Shown here: in pieces, positions 9,410-17,346 of the stretch
Layout: each line of letters starts with the position of its first letter
Position numbering within the stretch: the stretch's first letter is position 1
From: DATGKG01 sp963851325
GTDB taxonomy: Bacteria; Desulfobacterota; Binatia; Binatales; Binataceae
Length of the DNA: 64,000 nucleotides
Assembly: GCA_963851325.1 (NCBI GenBank)
Contig: CAWKOR010000001.1
Location: forward strand, 1,798,001 to 1,862,000
Direction of reading: 5' to 3'
Translations under genes and position numbers: made by a program
Notes under the pieces: model-generated
What the model was told of the DNA's origin: nothing
What the model saw: only the letters and a program-made list of their open reading frames with translations
The model's database searches: none

Positions 9410-9412
9410 CCG

Positions 9413-10960
9413 TCAATCCCACGCCTTCCCAAAGGCCAACCCACACACCGAGGGTAGAACTCGCAAGACTTGTGAACGTTCATGAGCGTCGAGCAAACCG
9501 CGCCACCCGACGATGCCGGTCGCGGTGATGACGCCGCATACAAAGACCACTTTGGTCGCAAGTTGCGGGATGAACGCGCCCGCGCCAATCAGCGCGATCG
9601 CCAGCGCCATGGATGCGCACGCGCCGACAACTTCTCGGGTCGAAGCGCGTATGAACCGTGACGCCATCGCGAAGATCACCAGATTTTCAATCAACAGGCG
9701 CCCGCTCCAGGTGAAGGCCGCTCCGGCCAGTCCGAACTTGCGGACCGACATCCACATCAGCAACGCGTAGACGGGAAAATCGACTAAATGTATTTTCGCG
9801 GCGAGGTCGGGTCGATGCGCCCCGTGCAGCAGCGCCAGCGGTATCCACGACAAGCCGGTGACGAATGCGCCGATCGCCAATATCTGAAGCACGGTCGCGC
9901 TCTGCCCGGCGAATTGTTTGCCCATCCACAGCGACATGACCTGCGGTGCGAAGGCGACGACGGCCGCGCACACTGGACACAGGATCAGAGCGACCAATTT
10001 GAGTGAGCGGCCGAACAGTACGGATACTTCGTCCGGTGCGACCGCGAACGACCGTGCGAAGGTCGGAAACATCACGCCGGATATTGCCGCGGGCAAAATG
10101 AAGCTCTTGCTGATGATCTCCATCGGAACCGAGTACGCGGTCAGCGCCGCCATCGACAGCAATGCTCCGATCAGAAAGCGATCGAGATAGACCATCATTG
10201 GAGTGATCACGTTGGATACGGTGATCCACGCGCCGAAGTCGAGCAGCGGTCGCGCGCCGGCGGGATCGAGGTGAAGGTGAATCCTCAAATCCGGCAGGAC
10301 GCGGAGGATTGTCGCAAGATAGATCACCCAGGTCACCGCGCGATTCACTATCAGCGCTCCAATCAACCACGCGAGGCTGTGGGTGAAAGGCACCATCAGC
10401 ATAGGCGCGCCGAACGACACAATCCCGCTCGGGGTGCGAATGAGGTTGAGCAGATCGAATCTGTCGGCGGCGGTCAAACCTCCGCGCAGCGCCGAAGCGC
10501 TGATCAGGATCGGCAGTCCGCATGCAATCAGATAGAAACCGGTAACCGTCTCGTGCTGTAGAGCGAGGGGGATTTTGAGCGCGCTCCGAGTCAGCCACGG
10601 AGCGATCGCCGCGAGGATGACGCCGGCGAGCGCGCCTAGCACCAGCATCATCGCGAGCGAGGTCCAGAACAGCGCCGCCGCCTTTTCGCGGCGATCGAGG
10701 CTCAACTCCTGCGCCATCGCCTTGGTCAACGCGCGGCCGAGTCCGAAGTCGAACAGACCGAAGTACCCGGCCACCATCCAGGACAGCGTCAGAACCCCGA
10801 AGCGATCGGCTCCGAGGCGATGAACCAATACCGGAATCGCGGCAACCGCAACCAATACCGGCAGCGATTCGCCAGCCAAATTCCAACCCAGGTTCACGAT
10901 TAGTCTGGCCTTTGGCGCGCCGGCCCGGTCGGAAAGTTCATGCTCAGATTGCGTTGGCAC
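9413..10960 (-). CDS. Wzx-like polysaccharide flippase (MOP superfamily)
   Basis: 515 residues with about twelve to fourteen hydrophobic spans. The N-terminal LIVNLGWNLAGESLPVLVAV and GYFGLFDFGLGRALTKAMAQEL are typical of oligosaccharide flippases of the MOP superfamily. It would flip the lipid-linked repeat unit across the inner membrane before Wzy polymerisation. Its place beside Wzy-like, Wzz-like and glycosyltransferase genes supports a Wzx/Wzy-dependent pathway. No nearby ABC exporter was seen, which also argues for Wzx. Confidence 0.85.
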   Translation of the reverse strand: MPTQSEHELSDRAGAPKARLIVNLGWNLAGESLPVLVAVAAIPVLVHRLGADRFGVLTLSWMVAGYFGLFDFGLGRALTKAMAQELSLDRREKAAALFWTSLAMMLVLGALAGVILAAIAPWLTRSALKIPLALQHETVTGFYLIACGLPILISASALRGGLTAADRFDLLNLIRTPSGIVSFGAPMLMVPFTHSLAWLIGALIVNRAVTWVIYLATILRVLPDLRIHLHLDPAGARPLLDFGAWITVSNVITPMMVYLDRFLIGALLSMAALTAYSVPMEIISKSFILPAAISGVMFPTFARSFAVAPDEVSVLFGRSLKLVALILCPVCAAVVAFAPQVMSLWMGKQFAGQSATVLQILAIGAFVTGLSWIPLALLHGAHRPDLAAKIHLVDFPVYALLMWMSVRKFGLAGAAFTWSGRLLIENLVIFAMASRFIRASTREVVGACASMALAIALIGAGAFIPQLATKVVFVCGVITATGIVGWRGLLDAHERSQVLRVLPSVCGLAFGKAWD

Positions 10961-10986
10961 TTTGCGCTGGAAAGGAACTTGAGTTC

Positions 10987-12132
10987 TCAGCGATTCGACG
11001 ATTGAAGGATTTGACCGCGCGTGCTGTCGAGGCGCGTCGCAACATCGGCGAGAAGGTAGCCGGGTTCAACGAAGAGACCCACGATTGCGCGGGTTGCATG
11101 ATCGGGAACGTTCGGGCGAGCGAAATTCAGGCTTACAAAGTTGTAGGAGAGGACCAGCATAGTCATCGCGAGCAACAGCGGTGTGCGATCGCGCATCGCG
11201 ATCCCGATAAGAATCAACCCGAACGGAAGCATCGGAAGCAGATACGCGCGCTGCACCGGGATTTTCAAAAACAGCGCTTCAAATGCGAATGCGATCGAAA
11301 CGGACAAGGTGATGATTCGCGAGAATTTGCGATCGCATCCAATCAGGCCGCGAATCATCATCGGTACAAGGGCCAACAGAAAAATCGTGGCCGGCAGTCC
11401 CCAAAAATAAATGTTCTTATAAATGAAGCGGCCCAGGCGATCGGTAAGGGTCCAGGCGCCCAGATAGTAGGTGAAAAATCCGAACGAATTTCCCGACGCC
11501 ACAAATTCTGGAATATAAAGCGCCGCGCCAATCCCGGTTGCGAGGACCGCGATCGCCCAGAGCTTGGCGTCGCGCGGCCTCTCGACCAGCTCCCATACAA
11601 GGACCGGACCGGCCAGCAGTATCGATGAGAGGCGAATTCCAACCGCGAGGCCAAGCATCGCGGCCGCCGCAACGCGCCGCTCGTTGAGCAGCATTCTGAA
11701 ACCGACAAAGAAGCATCCGAGCGCCCAGATGAAGTCGATAGTGCTGGTAGAACTGGCCCAGTAAACCGGATGAATCGCCATCGCGGTCGCAAGCAGGTAT
11801 CGATGGGGAATCTCGAAGCGCTCGCAAACGACCAGGAAGGAATCGAGCAACACCAGCGACATCGCAACAGTCGCAAAGTTCGCGGCGGCGCTCCCGCCGA
11901 GGGCGTAGAGAATTCCGCATAACGCCTCGTAGGGAAAGTAGCCAGGTGGACGAGAGAGAACATAACGATGCTGCCAGAGCAGCGTCGCGCCGGAACCGAG
12001 TTCGCGCAGGGAATCGGGATCGGAGCCCGGCCCCATGAAAATGAACGGCAAGTAGAGGATCGCGATGCATCCCAGGAAGCTCCATCGAGCGCGTTCTTCG
12101 TCGGCGAAATTTGCAAAGGCGGTGCGAAGCAA
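10987..12132 (-). CDS. Multi-pass membrane protein, possible GT-C-type glycosyltransferase
   Basis: 381 residues with about ten hydrophobic segments. The first periplasmic loop contains GPGSDPDSLRELG and SRPPGYFPYEA. Acidic residues in the first loop followed by an aromatic, Pro-containing motif are usual in GT-C enzymes that use polyprenyl-phosphate sugars, but I do not recognise a specific family. It lies between the Wzx-like and Wzz-like genes, six bases downstream of the latter. A side-branch sugar transferase is plausible; a purely structural membrane protein cannot be excluded. Confidence 0.6.
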   Translation of the reverse strand: MLRTAFANFADEERARWSFLGCIAILYLPFIFMGPGSDPDSLRELGSGATLLWQHRYVLSRPPGYFPYEALCGILYALGGSAAANFATVAMSLVLLDSFLVVCERFEIPHRYLLATAMAIHPVYWASSTSTIDFIWALGCFFVGFRMLLNERRVAAAAMLGLAVGIRLSSILLAGPVLVWELVERPRDAKLWAIAVLATGIGAALYIPEFVASGNSFGFFTYYLGAWTLTDRLGRFIYKNIYFWGLPATIFLLALVPMMIRGLIGCDRKFSRIITLSVSIAFAFEALFLKIPVQRAYLLPMLPFGLILIGIAMRDRTPLLLAMTMLVLSYNFVSLNFARPNVPDHATRAIVGLFVEPGYLLADVATRLDSTRGQILQSSNR

Positions 12133-12138
12133 TGCGGC

Positions 12139-13116
12139 TCAGAAGGAGGACTTTCGCGGCGATGGATCGCTGGCGACAGGCTTCGGACATCGCTTCTCGC
12201 GCATCGCGTTCATCAGCACGATGATGGCCGATGCCAACAGCATCGCGATGAAACCTGCGCCGAGCGCGTTGACCGTCGCGCGCGGCCAGATCGGCAGGTC
12301 CGGGGAAACCGGCGGCTGCAGCACCACGAATGCGAAGTCGGCCTCGATCTCGGCCAGATGCTGACGCTGAACCTGGGTCGCGATCAGATCGTAGATCTCG
12401 CGCACCAGCAGGCTATCGGAGATCTGCTTGACCTTCTCGCTCAGCGATGCCACCGCGTCGGCGGCATTGCGAACCTCGCGCGAGCGCAACTTTTCGCGCA
12501 GGTCGTCGATCTCGTAACCGAGGATGCGTTGGGCGCGTGCGCGACTGGGATCCTGGAAGCTCAGCATGATGCTGCTGTTCTTGACCGAGTAGTCGCATCG
12601 CATGCGCCCCAGCATGATTCGGTACAGCGCCCATTGCCGTCGATCGCGATCGGCGTACGACTTTCCCGGTGGCAGCACTTCAGCTTCGAGGTGATGCTGC
12701 TCGACCATCGCGGTGAGGAAGCTGAAGCTGGTGAGAATCGTGATGTACTCCTGGGCCGCATCGGAATTGTACTGACCGCCGACGAGATCGCTGAGCATGC
12801 CGAGGTTGCCGCCGCCGAGCAGTCCCTGCATATGGCCGGCGGTCTGTTGCGGCGTCATCGGTTTGATAATCGCAATGGCCTGGTACCACTTGATCAGCTG
12901 ATACTTGCTGAACGCGAATGCTGCCAGCGATGCCAGCGCAGTCACGATCGCGAGCAGCTTCCAGCGGCGCAGCAGCGGCTCGAGGTAGTCGCGCAGGTCA
13001 TCGCCATAGCCGGGCTCGGCCAGCAACCGCGATGCCGCATCTGAGTATGCGGGCGCGGCCGGCCCAAGGCGCGAGGCGAAGCGAGGGCGAAAACGTGATC
13101 CGGCTATGTCGGCCAT
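12139..13116 (-). CDS. Wzz-like polysaccharide chain-length determinant
   Basis: 325 residues with the Wzz layout. A cytoplasmic N-terminus leads to one membrane span at about residues 53-70 (LLAIVTALASLAAFAFS). A periplasmic alpha/beta and coiled-coil region follows (residues 80-275), then a second span near residues 283-305 (GAGFIAMLLASAIIVLMNAM) and a basic tail. Such co-polymerases set the modal length of Wzy-made polymers. There is no Walker ATPase or Tyr-kinase tail, so it is the O-antigen/Wzc-less type. It looks like the first gene of the operon proper; the next gene upstream ends 50 bases away. Confidence 0.8.
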   Translation of the reverse strand: MADIAGSRFRPRFASRLGPAAPAYSDAASRLLAEPGYGDDLRDYLEPLLRRWKLLAIVTALASLAAFAFSKYQLIKWYQAIAIIKPMTPQQTAGHMQGLLGGGNLGMLSDLVGGQYNSDAAQEYITILTSFSFLTAMVEQHHLEAEVLPPGKSYADRDRRQWALYRIMLGRMRCDYSVKNSSIMLSFQDPSRARAQRILGYEIDDLREKLRSREVRNAADAVASLSEKVKQISDSLLVREIYDLIATQVQRQHLAEIEADFAFVVLQPPVSPDLPIWPRATVNALGAGFIAMLLASAIIVLMNAMREKRCPKPVASDPSPRKSSF

Positions 13117-13166
13117 TAGTGCTTTTTAGTTTACGAAGCTTTCAGAATCGCAAATAAGATGCGCCG

Positions 13167-15449
13167 CTACTGATGCATCGCGGTGCAGACCAGCGTTCCG
13201 CTATGCGGGTTGGAGGCGTCGTCGTTGACGATGCGCGCCACCAGCGCGGTGGCGCTAATCGATTCGATGTGGTGCAGGTGCAGATCGCTGTTGGATGCCT
13301 GCGATCCGATGACCGTGCACATCGGATCGTAGCTCGCGTCGGCGAAGGCGGCGGTCCAGGTTAGCGTCACGTCGGCGCCGCTGCTCGAGGCCACCGATCC
13401 TGTCGAAACATTTTGATGCTTCCATCCTCCACCCTGTAGCACCGAAGCCTGAGCCTGCAACTGGGTGGCGGTGACGGCCGCGGGCGCCGCGCATCCGAGG
13501 CATTGCCCCTCGACGTTCACCTCGCCGGCGAACTGCGGCGCGAAATTCGCGAAGATCGCGTCGCTCGCGGTGATGTGATCGGCGCTCTGCTCGGCGAGGT
13601 AGTGCGCGCAGTTAAGCCCGAAGCATAGCGTGCCGTTGTTCGGGTCGTTGCCGTTGAGCGCCGCGAGGATGGTCTTGAAACGCGCGTCCTGATTGGTGAA
13701 ATCGAGGTACGGGAAGCCGCGGAACTGGTAGATGCTGCCGCCTTGCAGCATCGTGGTTTGCGTGCCGCTCTCCATCACCACGATGCCGACGTCGCTGCCG
13801 ATCGGCGCGATGCTCGAGGGACCCGCGGTAATATCCTGGAGCACCAACTGCCCGGCGCCGGTGATGATGCCGCCGATCGGGCCGCCTTCCAGCTTCGAGG
13901 GCAGCGTGCTGGTTCCGTAGTACGAGGTGACCGGATTGCCGCCGACCTGGCCATAGAAACCGGTGGTGCGCGCTTCCACGTTGGAGCCGCAATTGACGAT
14001 CTCGACCGGCGCGGGAGTAGCGCCACCGCATACCGCGGGCGCCGTGACCGGAATGTTGGGATTGCCGTTTTCGAAGTGGCTGCCGAAGTCTTTGAAGAAC
14101 GCGTTGCCTTCCAGGTCCGCGCCGTACAGGTTGCCCTCAAAGGTATTGCCGAACGAGAAAACGTCCGGCGTTGCGCCCGAGGGCACCTTGAGTCCGGTGA
14201 CGTTCTCGCGAATCTTGTTGGCGATAAAAACGATCGCATTCGACTCGCTGAGCCCCGGTGTGTTGCCCGAGCCGAGGCTGATGCCGACGCCCCAATCCTC
14301 GACCGCGTTGTCGGAGAACATTCCGCGCAGCGCGAAATGCGTGCTGACGCCGGTCCCGACGTAACATTTGGTGCCGTCGGATTTCTGACAGATGATCGAA
14401 TTCCCCGCGATGGTGAAAGTCGAAAACGGCGTGGGATTGTTCGCCGGTCCGATCTGCAGCCCGACCGTGGAGGCGCTTCCGATCGGATCGCGAATCAGCA
14501 CGCCCTCCAGCCCGACCCCGTTCGCATCCACCTGCACCAGCGGGCATCCGGAGCCGAGAATCTGAACCCCCGGCATCTGGCCGACGTCGGTGCCGCCATG
14601 ACCGCTGGCTCCCATCAGCGTCGCGCCAAAGGTGTAAAGATTGATTGCGGGGTTGCCGCTGCCGGGACAGGTAACCATATAGCTGCCGGGCGCGGCCCAC
14701 GCGATAGTTTCGCTGCTGCTGCCCGCGAGCGCGGACTGAATCGCAGCGCGATTGTCGGTGCCCCATAGCACGCCCGCGCCCGAAGTCGTGGTGCTCGCGG
14801 ACGCCGCCAGCGAGACCTGCGAAGGCGAAATGAAATTCGAAATCGTGCTCTGCAGCACCGCGCCGGAAGCTCCCGCGCCTCCCACGATGATCGCCTTGCC
14901 GAGGTCGGAAACCTTGAAGGGGCCCGAGGCGCAGGTCAGCGCGGGCGAGCCGGAAGTCATCGCGCCGTCGGACGCGATAAGCGCATCGGGCCGCGCGCTG
15001 TAAGGCGTGCTTTTCAGATTGAAGGTGCCGTTGATGCTGGCGCCGAGGTCGTTGAGCTGCGCGCCCGACCCGCCCTGGAAAAGAACGTTGCCCGCGGTAT
15101 TGGGCGCGGTGCAGGTCCATACGCCATTCTGGCCGAAGGCCCATGCGCCGGCGCCGCCGTTCGCACACGGGATCGTTTGCGTGCAGTCCTTGCAGAAGAT
15201 CAGCAAGCCATCCTTTTCGGCGGGCAGACCGGCGAAGGTCTGATTGGTGATCCTTGGCGAGATCGGTTGAACTCCGGACAAGCGATCATTAATTGCACTG
15301 CGAAACGAGAGGCCGGCATTGTTGCCGACGAAATCCGGAATCGGCTGATAGGCGCCGGCGGGCGGCAGATTTTGTTGCGCGCGCGCCGCGAAGGAACAGC
15401 ACAGGGTAAGGGTCAGAGCGGCCGCGAACACGCGAAGGAGTTTCATCAT
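13167..15449 (-). CDS. Secreted protein with probable right-handed beta-helix (pectate-lyase/tailspike-like)
   Basis: About 760 residues. ATG at 15449 (or the adjacent ATG at 15446) gives a clear signal peptide, KLLRVFAAALTLTLCCSFAARAQ. The mature part is Gly/Ser/Asn/Thr-rich with short repeated strands (for example TFTIAGNSIICQ, AIVFIANKIRENVTGLKVPS), typical of parallel beta-helix proteins such as pectate lyases and phage tailspikes. It sits beside the polysaccharide locus and may cleave or bind the polymer outside the cell. No catalytic residues can be assigned with certainty, and a structural surface protein is an alternative. The ORF reaches further upstream to 15512, but that part lacks signal-peptide character. 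Confidence 0.6.
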   Translation of the reverse strand: MMKLLRVFAAALTLTLCCSFAARAQQNLPPAGAYQPIPDFVGNNAGLSFRSAINDRLSGVQPISPRITNQTFAGLPAEKDGLLIFCKDCTQTIPCANGGAGAWAFGQNGVWTCTAPNTAGNVLFQGGSGAQLNDLGASINGTFNLKSTPYSARPDALIASDGAMTSGSPALTCASGPFKVSDLGKAIIVGGAGASGAVLQSTISNFISPSQVSLAASASTTTSGAGVLWGTDNRAAIQSALAGSSSETIAWAAPGSYMVTCPGSGNPAINLYTFGATLMGASGHGGTDVGQMPGVQILGSGCPLVQVDANGVGLEGVLIRDPIGSASTVGLQIGPANNPTPFSTFTIAGNSIICQKSDGTKCYVGTGVSTHFALRGMFSDNAVEDWGVGISLGSGNTPGLSESNAIVFIANKIRENVTGLKVPSGATPDVFSFGNTFEGNLYGADLEGNAFFKDFGSHFENGNPNIPVTAPAVCGGATPAPVEIVNCGSNVEARTTGFYGQVGGNPVTSYYGTSTLPSKLEGGPIGGIITGAGQLVLQDITAGPSSIAPIGSDVGIVVMESGTQTTMLQGGSIYQFRGFPYLDFTNQDARFKTILAALNGNDPNNGTLCFGLNCAHYLAEQSADHITASDAIFANFAPQFAGEVNVEGQCLGCAAPAAVTATQLQAQASVLQGGGWKHQNVSTGSVASSSGADVTLTWTAAFADASYDPMCTVIGSQASNSDLHLHHIESISATALVARIVNDDASNPHSGTLVCTAMHQ

Positions 15450-15956
15450 AGGTTGTGTAACCGTCGCAGGCGCGAGCCGGGAGTCCGAGCGGTTCCCGAA
15501 TCGCGCGACCATTCGCAGGCCGGATGGGGCGGGTCATACAGCGCGTGCGCGGTGCCGAAGCATTACGGATGCGGAGGAAGTTACCGATGGGATCGCATCC
15601 CTGAGAATGGTTATTGCTCATTTGTTTGCGAAAGTCAACTACTATGGTGTACATTATTTTACGTTTGTACAGACAAGCGATTCCTGCATTTCGCGCCACG
15701 CGTCCGCCATCGGTAGCTGCCTGCCTACCGATGCCCTGCCTATTTCTGCCGGAGAAAGTATCTAGAACGTGCTCAACAAATGCGTACTTTTGTAAACCAT
15801 GAGATACTGCGGTAAGCGCTTTATGACAAGATGCCCTGTGACAGATTGGTAACCTAAGTGACAACTATCTGTGGATAGACGTGCGCGTGCGACGACGATT
15901 TAGAGATGAGATCGAGAGAATGGCCCCAGGCCGTCAGGCGGGTATAGGGTTACCCG
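15450..15956. other. Intergenic region upstream of the beta-helix gene
   Basis: About 500 bases without a convincing gene; the ORFs crossing it have shadow-like composition. It is more A+T-rich than its surroundings, especially 15600-15670 and 15770-15860, as expected for a promoter and 5' leader of the minus-strand secreted-protein gene. It contains the inverted repeat at 15708-15733. I could not fix -35/-10 boxes with confidence. Confidence 0.5.
15708..15733. repeat. 9-bp perfect inverted repeat, possible operator or leader hairpin
   Basis: CATCGGTAG and CTACCGATG are separated by eight bases (CTGCCTGC). The repeat lies about 260 bases upstream of the minus-strand beta-helix gene. It has no T-run on either side, so a terminator is unlikely. 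A binding site or a hairpin in the 5' leader is more likely. Confidence 0.4.
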
Positions 15957-16781
15957 TCAGGCAGTTTTGTTGATGATGCCTTCGTTGAGCGAGCCGGAAC
16001 GGAAGCCCTTCAAATCCACCGCGACGAAGCGAAATCCGATCTTCTTGAACTCGCGATCGATGATCTCGCGGGTCGAGTCCTGCAGCAGCCGCGGCAGCTC
16101 GGAGGTTTCGACTTCGAGCCGCGCGACATCGCCATGATAACGCACCCGCGCGACCCGGAACCCCATCGCATGCAGGAGAGTCTCGCCGCGCTCTACTTTC
16201 TGTAGGCCTTCGAGGGTGATTTCGGTGCCGTACGGAAACCGCGACGACAGGCATGGCGATGCGGGCCGGTCCCAGGTCGGCAGCCCCAGCGCGCGCGAGG
16301 CCTCGCGAATCTCGGCCTTGGTCATGCCGGCCTCGACGAGAGGATGCCTTACGCGGCGTTGCTCGGCAGCCTGAATTCCGGGCCGGTAATCATGGAGGTC
16401 ATCGAGATTTACGCCATCGACGATCTCGGCGATGCCGAGCTCCTGCGCCTTGGCCTCGCATACCGTGAACAGGTTGCTCTTACAGAGGTAGCATCGATTG
16501 AGCGGATTGCCCGCGTAGCCGGGGACCTCGAGCTCGTTGGATTCGATAATGACATGGCGCGCGCCGATAAGCCTCGCCATTTCGAGCGCGGATTGCCGGT
16601 CCTGATCGGGCATCGTCGGCGAGGTGGTGGTAAGCGCGAGCACACGCTCCCCGATGGTGTCCTGCGCGACTTTGAGGACAAAGGTCGAATCCACCCCGCC
16701 TGAAAAGGCGACGATGACGCTCGTCATCGGGTTGAAGATGCCTCGGAGAGTTTGGAGTTTCGATGTGAGTTCTGCGGTCAT
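15957..16781 (-). CDS. larE: ATP-dependent sacrificial sulfur transferase LarE
   Basis: 274 residues. The PP-loop AFSGGVDSTFVL (near residue 26) is the ATP pyrophosphatase signature. RCYLCKSNLF, GVNLDDLHDYRPG and SPCLSSRFPYGTEIT match LarE. LarE adenylates and thiolates pyridinium-3,5-dicarboxylate mononucleotide during synthesis of the nickel-pincer cofactor of lactate racemase. The Cys of SPCLSS aligns with the sacrificial Cys of the Lactobacillus enzyme. The extra C-x2-C suggests the iron-sulfur variant in which three Cys hold a cluster, as described for Thermotoga. No larA, larB or larC lies in the window. Transcription probably starts at the shared element 16796-16840. Confidence 0.9.
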   Translation of the reverse strand: MTAELTSKLQTLRGIFNPMTSVIVAFSGGVDSTFVLKVAQDTIGERVLALTTTSPTMPDQDRQSALEMARLIGARHVIIESNELEVPGYAGNPLNRCYLCKSNLFTVCEAKAQELGIAEIVDGVNLDDLHDYRPGIQAAEQRRVRHPLVEAGMTKAEIREASRALGLPTWDRPASPCLSSRFPYGTEITLEGLQKVERGETLLHAMGFRVARVRYHGDVARLEVETSELPRLLQDSTREIIDREFKKIGFRFVAVDLKGFRSGSLNEGIINKTA

Positions 16782-16795
16782 CTCTGTACGAGAGA

Positions 16796-16840
16796 GATTT
16801 TAGGGTAATCGCTCCGCTTTGGCGAACGTTCCGAAAGGCG
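16796..16840 (-). promoter_or_regulatory. Promoter-like element of larE, shared with cysK
   Basis: Read on the minus strand, a block TTCGGAACGTTCGCCAA is followed 13 bases later by CCCTAAAATC. TAAAAT (16797-16802) would be the -10 box and TTCGCC (16821-16826) a -35-like hexamer with an 18-base spacer. The same two blocks with identical spacing stand before cysK at 21400-21444. The start codon of larE is about 15 bases beyond the -10, so the leader would be very short. Confidence 0.6.
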
Positions 16841-16855
16841 AGCCGTTTTCATTGA

Positions 16856-17167
16856 TCATCGAACAGTCGTGGCCAATCGATGGGCGGCGTCGATTCCGTG
16901 ACCTTTGTAGAGAATTAGTCGCAGGTTGCGCTCGTCACGCGAAAGGCGAACCTTGTTCTCCTCGTCTCCGCTCTGAATAAAATGGTGCCGTCGATTGTAG
17001 CTGTAAACGGCGCTGTTGGTGCTCGCGCAAAGGAGTTCAAATGCGCGCGCATTCGCTTCTGCCTCGATCATCCCGGCCGCCAACAGTTTGTCGACGTCAT
17101 CAAGAAACTTGCCGTTTTTGGTCGCTAATATAACCTCAACGTGACCAAACGGACTAAGTCGGTCCAT
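16856..17167 (-). CDS. Small hypothetical protein
   Basis: A possible 103-residue soluble protein rich in charged residues (LSRDERNLRLILYKGHGID near the end). I recognise no family. It lies downstream of, and in the same direction as, the GHKL ATPase gene, 179 bases away. It has no clear Shine-Dalgarno sequence before ATG 17167. It is kept because the frame has protein-like composition and neither the other strand nor another frame offers a better gene. Confidence 0.4.
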   Translation of the reverse strand: MDRLSPFGHVEVILATKNGKFLDDVDKLLAAGMIEAEANARAFELLCASTNSAVYSYNRRHHFIQSGDEENKVRLSRDERNLRLILYKGHGIDAAHRLATTVR

Positions 17168-17346
17168 GGTCTTGTCAGGCCGCCACCTCGCGCAGGGCGT
17201 CCGCGTGCGGCCAAGCCGCCCATTTCGAAGAAGTCTTCCGGTAGTGACGCTATCCTTTCGACCGGCAATTTAACCACCCGCTAACTACTTTTAGTCTCCG
17301 ACGGTGCTGCATTTCACAGCCAATCAGAAATTATTGGCAAAGGGGC

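Noticed and set aside
11968..13044. 358-residue plus-strand ORF opposite the wzz-like gene
   Set aside because: It mirrors the coding strand of a gene with clear Wzz layout and is a GC-rich shadow with many His, Arg and Gln.
13743..14768. 341-residue plus-strand ORF opposite the beta-helix gene
   Set aside because: Arg/Asp/Ala-rich antisense shadow without signal, motif or ribosome site; the minus-strand protein has a clear signal peptide.
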